Shown here in pieces: positions 43,230 through 50,370 of a DNA stretch of 64,000 bases. Where the stretch lies: positions 1 through 64,000 of the forward strand of contig NZ_QLMH01000006.1 in the NCBI RefSeq assembly GCF_003259935.1, given 5' to 3'. Below the pieces are notes generated by a model, which worked only from the letters and a program-made list of their open reading frames with translations, was not told the origin of the DNA and did no database searches. Source of the stretch: Paranoxybacillus vitaminiphilus (GTDB lineage Bacteria; Bacillota; Bacilli; Bacillales; Anoxybacillaceae). Each line of letters begins with the position of its first letter. The first letter of the stretch is position 1. The position numbers were made by a program, and so were the translations under genes.

Positions 43230-43258
43230 TTGATTGATTATGGGGTGTGTGCTAAAAT
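43230..43258 (+). promoter_or_regulatory. Promoter of the guanidine exporter unit
   Basis: TTGATT (43230-43235), 17-bp spacer, TAAAAT (43253-43258), 25 nt before the riboswitch. Confidence 0.6.
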
Positions 43259-43282
43259 TAACATAGATCATAATATCGGCAA

Positions 43283-43381
43283 GTTTTCTAGGGTTCCGTG
43301 GTTGTTTTAAGCAACCAGTCTGTGACCGAGAGAAAACGCACAGAATGAACTGTGTACACGGAGGGACAAAAGCCCGGGAGG
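43283..43381 (+). ncRNA. Guanidine-I (ykkC) riboswitch
   Basis: Hallmarks in order: CTAGGGTTCCG (near 43289), ACCGAGAGAAAAC, ACACGGAGGGACAAAAGCCC and GGGAGG. These are the conserved blocks of the ykkC class I RNA. It precedes an SMR exporter gene, the standard target. Confidence 0.92.
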
Positions 43382-43422
43382 AATGTCTTTATGGATATTT
43401 CTTTCGCGGCTTTTTTATTTTG
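43368..43422 (+). terminator. Riboswitch expression-platform terminator
   Basis: AAAAGCCCGGGAGG pairs with TTCGCGGCTTTTTT using the riboswitch 3' side, followed by ATTTT. Guanidine binding should prevent this fold. Confidence 0.75.
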
Positions 43423-43442
43423 ATTGAAAGGAGCGCACTGAT

Positions 43443-43763
43443 ATGGCATGGGTTTATTTAATTATAGCGGGTATTTTTGAGATCGTGTGGGCGATTGCAT
43501 TAAAATATACACTAGGATTTACACGGCTTGTTCCGTCTGTCATTACGATTGTGGGCATGATTATTAGTTTTTATTTTTTATCGCTGGCAACAAAAGTGCT
43601 GCCGATTGGAACAGCGTATGCCGTATGGACAGGAATTGGCGCTGCCGGAGCCGTTATTATTGGCATGGTATTTCTAAATGAACCTGTGAGCGCTTGGAGG
43701 ATGATCTTTTTGCTGTTTATTTTGGTCGGGCTTATTGGGTTGAAGTTGACGTCGGGGCATTGA
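43443..43763 (+). CDS. gdx: SMR guanidinium exporter (Gdx/SugE type)
   Basis: 106 aa, four helices. Key residue Glu13 lies in IAGIFEIVWAIALKYTLG; the GTAYAVWTGIGAAGAVIIGM motif is typical of the Gdx branch. A guanidine-I riboswitch controls it, which gives strong support for guanidinium export rather than general drug efflux. It is a single subunit, so a dual-topology homodimer is expected. Confidence 0.9.
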   Translation: MAWVYLIIAGIFEIVWAIALKYTLGFTRLVPSVITIVGMIISFYFLSLATKVLPIGTAYAVWTGIGAAGAVIIGMVFLNEPVSAWRMIFLLFILVGLIGLKLTSGH

Positions 43764-43820
43764 GAAAGCAAACGCTGATGTATAACTGTTTTTATGACAT
43801 AACGGACTCCAACTGTTGCG

Positions 43821-44273
43821 CTATATTTTCACTTGTTTTTTCTGCTTTATTTTGTAACAGCCTTTTCTATCTGTTGAGCACAGGCTGCATCCGGCATTTC
43901 CTTTTTTGTGCAGCTTCACGCTCATTTCATTAAACATGCTTACCAAGTTTGATTTTTCCTGTTCGCTAAGTAAAAATTCCACCCCATATTGATATTGCTG
44001 TTGTGCCAAATCATGTCTTCTCTTAATCATTCCGGGTAATATAAGTTCTTTATGGCATACAGTCATTGTGAACTCAAACGTAACATCTGCACGCACCGGG
44101 ATGTTTAAATTTGTTTCGAACAAAAGACCACCTGCGCTAATATTTTTAACACATACTAACGTTTTGCTTGTTTCAACGTTTTTTGTACCAATCTTTATAA
44201 TCCGCATTTCTGTACATAAAGGTATACTAAAATCATGCCGAAAATATTGCCGTCTGTTTTGTATTTCTTTCAT
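43821..44273 (-). CDS. PilZ-domain cyclic di-GMP receptor
   Basis: 150 aa. RRQYFRHDF at residues 7-15 supplies the RxxxR c-di-GMP motif, and VKNISAGGLLF supplies the N/DxSxxG motif. A basic tail (CYKIKQKKQVKI) follows a Cys-containing segment CSLCSTDRKGC. It lacks a YcgR N-terminal domain. GAGGAGG before the start. Along with the diguanylate cyclase at 36 kb it forms part of the cell's c-di-GMP circuitry; target unknown. Confidence 0.87.
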   Translation of the reverse strand: MKEIQNRRQYFRHDFSIPLCTEMRIIKIGTKNVETSKTLVCVKNISAGGLLFETNLNIPVRADVTFEFTMTVCHKELILPGMIKRRHDLAQQQYQYGVEFLLSEQEKSNLVSMFNEMSVKLHKKGNAGCSLCSTDRKGCYKIKQKKQVKI

Positions 44274-44347
44274 TTTGTCTTATGTCCTCCTCGTGTACAT
44301 TAAGATTATGCCGGCCTATGGCTTGTTGTTTTAACGCATTAAATAAC

Positions 44348-44443
44348 AAGAGAATATTAACAATCATACTAAAACAGCAGTGTATGCTCCGTGAGATATC
44401 AAGAGATAAGAATGATATGTGCATCGTGCCTTAATATTCTCTT
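44348..44443. repeat. 96-bp element with 13-bp perfect terminal inverted repeats
   Basis: AAGAGAATATTAA (44348-44360) and TTAATATTCTCTT (44431-44443) are exact complements, separated by 70 nt. No coding content. The rest of the 44274-44670 gap shows nothing I can name. Confidence 0.5.
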
Positions 44444-44670
44444 TTCTATGAGGAAAAACAAGGTGTTTTTAGGGGATATGATGCTGATGCAGATATGGGT
44501 TCATGGAAGGAGTGATTCAGCAAATCTAGAGCCTCAATTTATATTCCTGTAAATATTCTAAATATTGTAAAAGTAAGTCCGCAATATGAACTTTTTCCTA
44601 TTTTTCCATAAAAATAATTGACTTCTAGCCGAAAAAAATATATTATTAAAACGTAAAAGTGAATCGCCTA

Positions 44671-44764
44671 TAAAGGGGAGTAGCTTTAACAGCAAAGTCG
44701 TCAGTTCAGGGATAAAACCCTCGGCTTTGTTGGCAACGGTGACGTTGTTAGCGAGACCTTTACC
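44671..44764 (+). ncRNA. yybP-ykoY Mn2+ riboswitch
   Basis: AAAGGGGAGTAGC, then GTCGTCAGTTCAGGG, CCCTCGGCTTTGTTGGCAAC, and GTTGTTAGCGAGACCTTTACC match the conserved yybP-ykoY blocks in order. It controls the ykvA-like and terC genes downstream. Confidence 0.95.
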
Positions 44765-44790
44765 AGTGTGGGTAAAGGTTTTTTATATTT
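44755..44790 (+). terminator. Riboswitch expression-platform terminator
   Basis: GACCTTTACC and GGTAAAGGT pair, then TTTTTTATATTTT. The left arm is the riboswitch 3' segment, so ligand binding and termination compete. Confidence 0.85.
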
Positions 44791-44792
44791 TA

Positions 44793-44828
44793 ATGACCTT
44801 TGCCTACACGGTAAAGGTCATTTTCATT
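44793..44828 (+). terminator. Second hairpin in the Mn leader
   Basis: AATGACCTTT and AAAGGTCATT pair, followed by TTCATTT. The ACCTTT/AAAGGT arms repeat those of the first terminator, so alternative pairings are possible. Confidence 0.65.
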
Positions 44829-44938
44829 TAGGAAACAAAAAGGGAAGGTGAGGAAAGGACGTCGCGGTTATCGATTTCCTTAAACCGTTCTAGATGCATT
44901 GGGACTATATATCTAAATGAAGAGGAGGGAGCATTTTT

Positions 44939-45211
44939 ATGAGAAAACTGTTTAAAAGAGTGCGCTTTATTTTAAAAATACGGCGGTTTATCCCTTTCCT
45001 TGCTGAGTTTTTCTTTTCAAAAGAAGTTTCCAATGTCAAGAAGTGGCTTTCTGTTTTATTTGTGGCTTTATATATGTTATTGCCATTAGATATCATTCCG
45101 GATTTCCTTGGATTTTTTGGCATTGTTGATGATGTTACGGTTTTTATGATGATTTTACAGCAAATTATCAAGATGGCACCTGAAAACTTAAAAAATAAAT
45201 ATGGCGTTTAA
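44939..45211 (+). CDS. DUF1232 (YkvA-like) membrane protein
   Basis: 90 aa. VSNVKKWLSVLFVALYMLLP then LDIIPDFLGFFGIVDDVTVF is the DUF1232 signature with its DxxPD motif. Strong AAGAGGAGGGAG. It lies between the Mn2+ riboswitch and terC, 95 nt before the latter, so it is probably Mn-regulated. Molecular function unknown. Confidence 0.85.
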   Translation: MRKLFKRVRFILKIRRFIPFLAEFFFSKEVSNVKKWLSVLFVALYMLLPLDIIPDFLGFFGIVDDVTVFMMILQQIIKMAPENLKNKYGV

Positions 45212-45305
45212 TGGGTATGCTCATATGAGACCTTTTTTGACAAAAACACGTATTAAATAAATTTTGAAATAAATACTGAATAAAAAAATGAGGGAGGTTT
45301 TTCTA

Positions 45306-45989
45306 GTGGAATTATTTTCAGCTGAATTTTTCTCCGCACTTATCTCAATCATTATTATTGACCTTGTTTTAGCAGGAGACAATGCGATTGTCATTGGATT
45401 GGCGGCAAGAAATCTGCCGAAGCACCAGCAAAAGCAGACCATTATCTGGGGAACGGTCGGAGCGATTGTTATTCGCGCCTTAGCAACATTAGCGGTTGTT
45501 TGGCTGCTGAAAATTCCAGGATTGCTGCTTGTTGGCGGTGTGCTGCTAGTATGGATTGCTTACAAGCTTCTTGTTGAAGACAAAGGACATGAAGTGGAAG
45601 CGGGCAATAGTATGTGGGAAGCGATTCGTACCATTATCATCGCCGATGCTTTAATGGGATTGGATAACGTATTGGCAGTTGCCGGTGCGGCTCATGGAAG
45701 CTTTTTACTTGTTATTTTAGGATTGCTTATTTCTATCCCGATTGTTGTTTGGGGAAGTACGCTAATTTTGAAGTGGATCGAGCGTTTCCCAATCATCGTG
45801 ACGATTGGTGCCGGGATTCTTGCTTGGACCGCATCGAAAATGATTGTTGGTGAACCATTTTTGAAAGAATATTTTGCTAATCCGTTTGTAAAATATGGAT
45901 TTGAACTTCTTGTCGTTGCTGGTGTGCTTATCGTTGGGAAGATGAAAAAAGCGAAAGAACATAAAAAGGGGAATCTAAAAGAGGTATAA
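45306..45989 (+). CDS. TerC-family Mn2+ transporter/exporter (YjbE type)
   Basis: 227 aa, seven or so helices. Metal-site motifs LVLAGDNAIVIGLAARNLP and DALMGLDNVLAVAGAAHG contain the conserved DN residues of TerC proteins. Start is GTG 45306, 8 nt after GAGGGAGG. The riboswitch upstream points to manganese; TerC proteins of bacilli export Mn2+ and supply it to secreted enzymes. A long-hairpin element follows the stop. Confidence 0.9.
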   Translation: MELFSAEFFSALISIIIIDLVLAGDNAIVIGLAARNLPKHQQKQTIIWGTVGAIVIRALATLAVVWLLKIPGLLLVGGVLLVWIAYKLLVEDKGHEVEAGNSMWEAIRTIIIADALMGLDNVLAVAGAAHGSFLLVILGLLISIPIVVWGSTLILKWIERFPIIVTIGAGILAWTASKMIVGEPFLKEYFANPFVKYGFELLVVAGVLIVGKMKKAKEHKKGNLKEV

Positions 45990-45998
45990 ATAAGATGA

Positions 45999-46117
45999 GA
46001 AGATGACCCATAGGTGTCTGACCTCGCGCATTATCCATAATATATAGTGTTGTTCTTTAGAGTTATACACTATATATTTCATTGCGGGGCCTGACACTTT
46101 AGGGCCATCCTCTTTTT
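45999..46117 (-). repeat. Long-hairpin dispersed element, copy 7 (minus)
   Basis: Minus-strand reading: GAGGATGGCCCTAAAGTGTC, GGCCCCGCAATGAAATATAT, then GCGAGGTCAGACACCTATGG and GTCATCTTC. It begins at the nrdB stop codon and points the same way as nrdB. The outer arm here reads GGATGGCCC/GGGTCATC. Confidence 0.82.
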
Positions 46118-47160
46118 TACAATTCGTCAAATCCATTATCAATATGATTCACTTTCGTATATTGCCGTGATTTTTGTTCAAAGAAATCCGATTTTCCAAG
46201 GTCGACTTCTTCATACGCTTTAATCCAGCGAAGCGGGTTAGTGCGGTAACCGGCAAATGGACGTTCAAAACCTAGCTGATTGCAGCGGACATTAGTGTAA
46301 AATTTAATATAGTCGCTAAGGTCCTGAAGCGGAATACCTTCAATTTTATTGCCGATAATATAACCTGCCCATTCGATTTCCAGTTCTGCGGCTTTTATGA
46401 ACGTTTGCTGGACAAATGAAGCGAATTCCGGCGTGTTATATTCTGGATACTCAAGCAATACTTCTTTAAAAATCTTTACAAATAAATCAACGTGTATTTG
46501 TTCATCACGGTTAATGTAATTAATCATGGTGCTTGTCGCGACCATTTTTTGATTGCGCGCTAAGTTGTAGAAGAAGGCGAAACCGGAATAGAAAAATAAT
46601 CCTTCTAAAATGACATCATAGACAATGGACTTCAATAAATTTTTGACATTTGGCTGTTCTGCAAATTCTTTATATCCATTGGTGACAAAGTCATTTCTTT
46701 TGCGCAAAATCGGTTCGTTTCGCCAAAATTCAAACACTTCATCCTGCTTGCTTTTCGGTACAAGGCTTGATAGGACATAGGAGTATGAATGATTATGAAT
46801 CACTTCCTGCTGCGCCAACAAAATCATTAATGCATTAATGCTGGAATCGGTAATATAATCGGCGACTCTGCCTGCATAATCGGTTTGAATGCTGTCAAGC
46901 AAAGCAAGGAGGCCGATGATTTTTAAAAACGCGTCCTTTTCGTCATCGGTTAATAGCGGAAATTGTTTAATATCTTGAGACATATTAATTTCAAACGGCG
47001 TCCAAAAGTTGGCGAGCATTCGTTTATATTTGGCAAATGCCCACGGATAAGCGATATCATTCCAGTTTAACACATTCGAACTTTTTCCATTGATAATCCT
47101 TGTTGAACGGTTTGGTGCTTCCGGATCCATAATGACTCTTTTTGCTAATAGATGTGACAA
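46117..47160 (-). CDS. nrdB: Ribonucleotide reductase class I, beta subunit
   Basis: 347 aa from TTG 47160, chosen because GGGAGGG stands 8 nt upstream; an in-frame ATG at 47211 lies inside nrdA without a site. Metal ligands: Asp in LALLDSIQ, Glu/His with the radical Tyr in QQEVIHNHSY, Glu in ILEGLFFYSGF, Glu/His in NRDEQIHVDL. The Tyr is conserved as in E. coli R2. It generates the radical for the alpha subunit. 22 nt downstream of nrdA; no nrdI or nrdH adjacent. Confidence 0.9.
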   Translation of the reverse strand: MSHLLAKRVIMDPEAPNRSTRIINGKSSNVLNWNDIAYPWAFAKYKRMLANFWTPFEINMSQDIKQFPLLTDDEKDAFLKIIGLLALLDSIQTDYAGRVADYITDSSINALMILLAQQEVIHNHSYSYVLSSLVPKSKQDEVFEFWRNEPILRKRNDFVTNGYKEFAEQPNVKNLLKSIVYDVILEGLFFYSGFAFFYNLARNQKMVATSTMINYINRDEQIHVDLFVKIFKEVLLEYPEYNTPEFASFVQQTFIKAAELEIEWAGYIIGNKIEGIPLQDLSDYIKFYTNVRCNQLGFERPFAGYRTNPLRWIKAYEEVDLGKSDFFEQKSRQYTKVNHIDNGFDEL

Positions 47161-47182
47161 AATAGATTCCCTCCCAATCTTA

Positions 47183-49471
47183 TTAGCTCGCGCATGATTC
47201 GCATTCGTCAATCATACTTGAAGTGGAACGGACATAATACGTTGTTTTGAATCCCAGTTTCCAGGCGGTGAGATGAATGTTCAGCAAATCTTTCGCTTTA
47301 ATCGTGTTCATGACGTAGATGTTAAAAGAAATCGACTGGTCAACATGACGCTGTCGGGCGGCGTTTTGTTTGACGCTCCATAGCTGATCAATATGGTATG
47401 CCGATTTGTAATACCATGTCGTTTCAGCGTTTAAATCCGGTACAGTAACTGGAATTTTATAATCTTTCTTTTCTTCGGCATACACTTTTAAGAATATCGG
47501 GTCGATGCTGGCGGTGCTCCCGGCAATAATCGATGTCGATGCATTCGGTGCGACAGCCATAAGATAACCGTTGCGAATGCCGTATGTTTTGACTTGTTCT
47601 TTTAGAATATTCCAATCTAAATTACTTTCGGAATTTTTATACCCCCGTTTCTCAAAGTAAGCGCCTGTATGCCAGTCTGAACCTGTAAAGGAGGGATAGC
47701 TGCCTTTTTCTTTTGCCAGTTCCATGCTTGCTTGAATCGTTAAATACGCGATTTTCTCGTAGAGCTTGTCCGCGTACTCGACCGCTTCCTCAGACTCCCA
47801 TCGAATCCCTTTAAGGGCAAGCAAATGATGCCAGCCAAATGTTCCAAGTCCAACGGCGCGGTATTTTTGATTCGTCAGCTGTGCCTGCAAAACAGGAATT
47901 TGGTTTAAGTCAATGACGTTATCGAGCATGCGCACTTGAATCGGGATTAAACGTTCAAGCACGTTGTCTGTCACTGCCCGCGCCAGATTAATAGAAGATA
48001 AGTTGCAGACAACAAAATCGCCAGGTGTTTTGACTGTAATAATTTTGCCGTCTTTTGTGTATTGCTGTTCCATTGTTGTCGGACTTTGATTTTGCGCAAT
48101 TTCTGTACAAAGGTTGCTGCAATAAATCATACCTTGGTGAGAATTAGGATTTTTCCGGTTCACTTCATCGCGATAAAACATAAACGGACTTCCTGATTCT
48201 AGTTGGCTTCGCATAATCCCTTTCATAATTTCAATGGCTGGTACTTTTTCTTTTGATAAGTTGGGTTCGTTAACACACTGCCAATATTTTTCGCGAAAAC
48301 TGCCGCTGCCGCGTTCTTCATCGTAAAAATCCTCCAGGCTGAAGCCCATCACTTTACGCACTTCATGCGGATCAAAAAGATACCAGTCACCGCGTTTTTC
48401 GACTTGTTCCATAAACAAGTCAGGAATGCAGACGCCGGTAAATAAATCATGCGTTCTTATCCGCTCATCGCCATTATTTAATTTCGCATCCAAAAAGGCA
48501 AAAATATCTTTATGCCATACATCTAAATAAACGCATATCGCTCCTTTCCGCTGTCCTAGCTGATCGACACTGACTGCCGTATTGTTTAGCTGCTTCATCC
48601 ATGGAATGACACCAGAGGAAACGCCTTTAAAACCGCGAATGTCGCTGCCGCGGCTGCGGATTTTGCCAAGATATACGCCGATTCCGCCGCCTGATTTTGA
48701 AAGATTAGCAATATCTGTATTGCTGTCGTAAATGCTTTGTAGACTATCATCTACTGTATCTACGAAACAACTTGATAATTGACCATAGCTTTTTCCTGCG
48801 TTTGCCAAAGTAGGGGTTGCAACGGTCATATATAAATTGCTTAACGCCCAATAAGCTTCTTTCACTAAAGTAAAACGGAGATGTTTTTGTTCTTTTGCCA
48901 TTAAGGTCATGGCAATGATTAAAAATCGTTCTTGTGGAAGTTCATATAAATTCCGATCGTAATCACGGGCTAGGTAGCGGTCAGCAAGGGTGCGGAGACC
49001 GATGTAAGTAAACAGCTTATCTTTTTCCGGGTCAATCAATTTTCCTAGTTCTATAATTTCTTCTTTTGTGTAGTCTTCTAAAATGGTAGAGCTGTAAACT
49101 CCCTTAGCGACAAGAGTTTTGATTAAATGATAGAAATCGCCGTACTGTTCTTCTTGGTGATAGCCGCGATTTTTGGCCGCTTCCTTGTATAATTTTTTTA
49201 AATAAATGTGAGCGCACACAAATGTCCAATCTGGTTCATTTTCGTCAATATAAGACAAGCCTTCTAAAATGAATAAGTTAGTGATGTTCTCAGCTGAAAG
49301 AGTGTCTCTGCTTTCAATCGCTTGTATGACTCTTTTTAAGTAGCTTTCTTTGTTTAGGTTTGGATAGTTTTCCGTTATTTTTTTTACAAACGAGATGAGC
49401 CGTTCACGTGAAAACGGTTCAGTATCTCCTTTTTCATTTATAATCATCGTTGTTTTTGTATGTAAGCTCAT
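47183..49471 (-). CDS. nrdA: Ribonucleotide reductase class I, alpha subunit
   Basis: 762 aa. N-terminal ATP-cone-like region (about 5-95), catalytic barrel with SSCFVDTVDDSLQSIYDSNT, SKSGGGIGVYLGKIRSRGSD, FVVCNLSSINLARAV (active-site NxCxE region nearby) and VAPNASTSIIAGSTASIDPI; C-terminal CESCAS carries the shuttle Cys pair. Length is that of NrdA (761 aa in E. coli) more than of NrdE. ATG 49471 follows GGGAGGC. Controlled by NrdR boxes, a cobalamin riboswitch and an attenuator. The symbols nrdA/nrdB are chosen by length and absence of nrdI. Confidence 0.88.
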   Translation of the reverse strand: MSLHTKTTMIINEKGDTEPFSRERLISFVKKITENYPNLNKESYLKRVIQAIESRDTLSAENITNLFILEGLSYIDENEPDWTFVCAHIYLKKLYKEAAKNRGYHQEEQYGDFYHLIKTLVAKGVYSSTILEDYTKEEIIELGKLIDPEKDKLFTYIGLRTLADRYLARDYDRNLYELPQERFLIIAMTLMAKEQKHLRFTLVKEAYWALSNLYMTVATPTLANAGKSYGQLSSCFVDTVDDSLQSIYDSNTDIANLSKSGGGIGVYLGKIRSRGSDIRGFKGVSSGVIPWMKQLNNTAVSVDQLGQRKGAICVYLDVWHKDIFAFLDAKLNNGDERIRTHDLFTGVCIPDLFMEQVEKRGDWYLFDPHEVRKVMGFSLEDFYDEERGSGSFREKYWQCVNEPNLSKEKVPAIEIMKGIMRSQLESGSPFMFYRDEVNRKNPNSHQGMIYCSNLCTEIAQNQSPTTMEQQYTKDGKIITVKTPGDFVVCNLSSINLARAVTDNVLERLIPIQVRMLDNVIDLNQIPVLQAQLTNQKYRAVGLGTFGWHHLLALKGIRWESEEAVEYADKLYEKIAYLTIQASMELAKEKGSYPSFTGSDWHTGAYFEKRGYKNSESNLDWNILKEQVKTYGIRNGYLMAVAPNASTSIIAGSTASIDPIFLKVYAEEKKDYKIPVTVPDLNAETTWYYKSAYHIDQLWSVKQNAARQRHVDQSISFNIYVMNTIKAKDLLNIHLTAWKLGFKTTYYVRSTSSMIDECESCAS

Positions 49472-49493
49472 TTTCCTAGCCTCCCTGTATAAA

Positions 49494-49524
49494 ATAAAAA
49501 ATCCACTCATCAGGTTGAGTGGAT
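49494..49524 (-). terminator. Attenuator terminator before nrdA
   Basis: Minus strand: ATCCACTC and GAGTGGAT pair, followed by TTTTTATTTTATA, just before the nrdA ribosome site. It is the likely output of the cobalamin riboswitch upstream. Confidence 0.85.
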
Positions 49525-49623
49525 CAAACGATAGTATAAAAAGGCTGTACTCATGGATAGAACATAACACAAACCCTTTTAAACCATCGTTTCATCTTCT
49601 CACCCCCCGAAGAATTTGAAACT

Positions 49624-49806
49624 TGGCAAGTAAGGCAGGTCTCCTGACTCGTGTTTCCTCCTACTCTGGATCCTTCCCATATATGCGCCGATAAAGCGGA
49701 TCATATACAGTGGAATTTTCCATTTCGTCCACACATACAGTTGCGGGGACAGTTCTGGATTCGCACCAGATTCCCTATTAAGTCCGTTCGGACACCTTTA
49801 CTTGCG
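49624..49806 (-). ncRNA. Cobalamin riboswitch upstream of nrdA
   Basis: Minus strand: GCAAGTAAAGGTGTCCGAAC at the 5' end, GGGAATCTGGTGCGAATCC, CTGTCCCCGCAACTGTATG, then GAAACACGAGTCAGGAGACC and CCTTACTTGCC pairing with the 5' end. GTCAGGAGACCTGCC matches the B12-box letters. Controls a B12-independent reductase, as known in organisms with an alternative class II enzyme. Confidence 0.92.
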
Positions 49807-49815
49807 GTTTTAACA

Positions 49816-49862
49816 ACACTATATTTTGTTTTTGTTTTTGCAAAAAACACAATATATTGTGT
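49816..49862 (-). promoter_or_regulatory. Pair of NrdR boxes
   Basis: ACACAATATATTGTGT (49847-49862) is a perfect palindrome and NrdR-box match; ACACTATATTTTGTTT (49816-49831) is a weaker one. Centres are 31 bp apart, the typical NrdR pair spacing. They flank the expected nrdA promoter on the minus strand. Confidence 0.82.
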
Positions 49863-49960
49863 TTTGATAAGTTAGGATAATCATATAATACTTTAATAGA
49901 AAATTCAACCATGTTTTTTGCGTGAGATAGAAAAAGAGGGAAGAAGGAAAATAGAAAGAG

Positions 49961-50062
49961 CAGCTGAACCAAAAAGAACACAATATATAGGACATAACAG
50001 TAAGATAAATTGTATATTATTGTAAAATGTATGTGAGATCGGACAATTTATGGCTTATCCAC
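49961..50062 (+). repeat. Long-hairpin dispersed element, copy 8 (decayed)
   Basis: GAACACAATATATAGGACAT then AACAGTAAGATAAATTG and GTGAGATCGGACAATTTATGG match the core and right inner arm; the outer arms pair poorly. It is one of two copies lying between divergent transcription units. Confidence 0.6.
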
Positions 50063-50246
50063 CTTTTCGCTGTTACTCAGAAACAGTTTTCGCCAATCAT
50101 TTATGATTCATTACTGACAGCATTGGCAGTTAAATAAGATAGAGTAAAACGCCGAAAATTATTAATTCTATGGCATTCATAGTTATGTTTAGGATTATTT
50201 GACAAATAACCATGATATGTAAATAAACGATAAGTGAAAAATTTGA

Positions 50247-50297
50247 CATGTTAGTCTGTAATTTTAGCATGTTAGTTTACGATTTTGTCATCTTAGA
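50247..50297 (+). promoter_or_regulatory. Three direct repeats upstream of cstA
   Basis: CATGTTAGT (50247), CATGTTAGT (50268) and CATCTTAGA (50289) repeat at exactly 21 bp. They end about ten bp before the position of a -35; TATAAT is at 50330-50335 with no good -35. This is the layout of an activator such as a LytTR-type response regulator. Regulator unknown. Confidence 0.55.
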
Positions 50298-50370
50298 TCG
50301 TTGTTTATTTAATTATTCAGAATTATTAGTATAATTCCTATAAGAGATGTATAAAGGAGGAACAAAAGAC

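Noticed and set aside
46117-47211. Longer nrdB start at ATG 47211
   Set aside because: It lies inside nrdA and lacks a ribosome site, while TTG 47160 has GGGAGGG at ideal spacing.
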